A stretch of DNA of 64,000 bases from Aliivibrio finisterrensis (GTDB lineage: Bacteria; Pseudomonadota; Gammaproteobacteria; Enterobacterales; Vibrionaceae). Position numbers and translations under genes: made by a program. Below, one piece after another: positions 63,393-64,000 of this stretch. Location of the stretch: the NCBI RefSeq assembly GCF_008933155.1, contig NZ_WBVP01000003.1, forward strand, positions 124,001 to 188,000, read 5' to 3'. Each line of letters starts with the position of its first letter. Position 1 is the stretch's first letter. The notes beneath the pieces were generated by a model. That model made no database searches. It was not told the origin of the DNA and saw only the letters and a program-made list of their open reading frames with translations.

Positions 63393-64000
63393 ATGAAAGC
63401 ATTACGGATATGGTTTGGTTGTGTTCTAGGCTTTGCAATGTGTACGGTATTTGGTTGGTCAAACGGCATGTTCGGAACTCTACTACCACTGTTTATTTTA
63501 TCTAATCTGAATCGTTGGAATTGGGGAATGTTCATCCAGTTGGTTGTCAGTGTCGTTTGGGTGAGTATTCAAGTGGTATTAATTGTCGGTTTTTTACAAC
63601 CATATCCACTATTGATGACCGTAGCTGTTGGCATTATGCTGCTATTTAAATGCCACGCAATGCACTATAAAGCGAGTTACTTATTCGGCTACACTGGCTT
63701 ATTAGTCGGTTCAATTTTATTGAATTTTGGGTCGTATGTGACATTTGATTTAGAAAACTTTATTGTCGGGGCGTGGGTTGCAGCCATTATGGTGATCCCT
63801 ATTTGCGCTTTAGCTTTCTATCTGTTTCCTGATCCTATTGACAGTAATGCACCGATTTTAAAAGTAGAAGGGCAGAGCAAAGATCCACGAGAGATGCTAG
63901 AACAAACGGCATTGGGCTGGATGGTTGCCATGATCGTATTTTTGATATTTGAAATCGGAACATTAAATGATTCATTATCAGCCCAAGCTTCAATGCTTAT
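63393..64000 (+). CDS. DUF2955 membrane protein, 5' part only
   Basis: The ATG at 63393 is preceded by GGAA and opens a frame that runs off the window after 202 codons. Several strongly hydrophobic spans are present (FGCVLGFAMCTVFGW, MFIQLVVSVVWVSIQVV, LLMTVAVGIMLLF, GYTGLLVGSILLNF), then a soluble loop (about 155-180: LKVEGQSKDPREMLEQ). DUF2955 proteins form FUSC-like pumps with HlyD adaptors. It starts 13 bases after the adaptor, so they form one operon. Confidence 0.8.
   Translation, partial: MKALRIWFGCVLGFAMCTVFGWSNGMFGTLLPLFILSNLNRWNWGMFIQLVVSVVWVSIQVVLIVGFLQPYPLLMTVAVGIMLLFKCHAMHYKASYLFGYTGLLVGSILLNFGSYVTFDLENFIVGAWVAAIMVIPICALAFYLFPDPIDSNAPILKVEGQSKDPREMLEQTALGWMVAMIVFLIFEIGTLNDSLSAQASML

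Noticed and set aside
1-64000. CRISPR arrays, tRNA/rRNA genes, prophage genes, integron sites, toxin-antitoxin pairs
   Set aside because: I looked for regular short repeats, clover-leaf or rRNA-like stretches and phage or recombinase proteins and saw none.

Overview
AT-rich (roughly 40% GC by eye), densely packed chromosomal DNA of a marine gamma-proteobacterium of the Vibrionaceae, most likely an Aliivibrio. Reasons: Vibrio-type gene sets (vctPDGC-like siderophore uptake, a putA/putP locus, a VC1184-type PLP enzyme, the divergent bioA/bioBFCD operon), Vibrio-style AT-rich codon use, and a TACCAATC/GATTGGTA palindromic repeat. No rRNA, tRNA, CRISPR array, prophage or intact insertion sequence was seen.

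Layout. 1-9.4 kb: truncated M15 peptidase, a large DUF748 envelope protein, Tas-type aldo-keto reductase, an orphan FetB permease, an FGE-fold/PEGA/coiled-coil protein, and an AraC regulator. 9.6-15.2 kb: proline catabolism (putA, a separate gene for the PutA C-terminal domain, putP). 15.3-20.8 kb: a membrane-anchored glutaredoxin, then a Fur-box-preceded siderophore uptake operon with a siderophore-interacting reductase. 20.8-25.4 kb: a pqiABC lipid-transport operon bracketed by a diverged direct repeat, an IS30 remnant and a decayed permease fragment, so this segment has been rearranged. 25.5-36 kb: zntB, a YdcH protein, a MITE-like palindrome, a DMT exporter, a copper-delivery operon (Sco/PCuAC), tag, focA, ybiT, ycdX, and LysE/LysR genes. 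36.4-40 kb: MFS exporter, a free-amino-acid-type 2OG-Fe dioxygenase translationally coupled to a PLP enzyme, and a small cytochrome c.

40.2-55.7 kb is the most interesting region. An ECF sigma/ChrR anti-sigma pair heads a long same-strand gene run (NTF2-like, SDR, FAD desaturase/oxidase-like, DUF1365, CFA-synthase-like methyltransferase, DUF2878, chalcone-isomerase-like, DUF3833). A photolyase operon (DUF523-DUF1722, phrB, PhoD-like) lies about 13 kb away on the opposite strand. Near-identical sigma promoters (GTGATCCAAATAG, 16 nt after TGATCC, then CGTA or CGTT) sit in front of the sigma gene and in front of the photolyase operon. This reads as one singlet-oxygen/light-stress regulon that couples membrane fatty-acid modification with DNA repair. 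A Fur-linked ChaN lipoprotein and a small ORF lie between the two arms.

53.5-64 kb: tyrR, rimJ, a small membrane protein, the biotin operons with a BirA-like operator, then a LysR regulator divergent from an HlyD-type periplasmic adaptor and a DUF2955 membrane protein cut by the window end.
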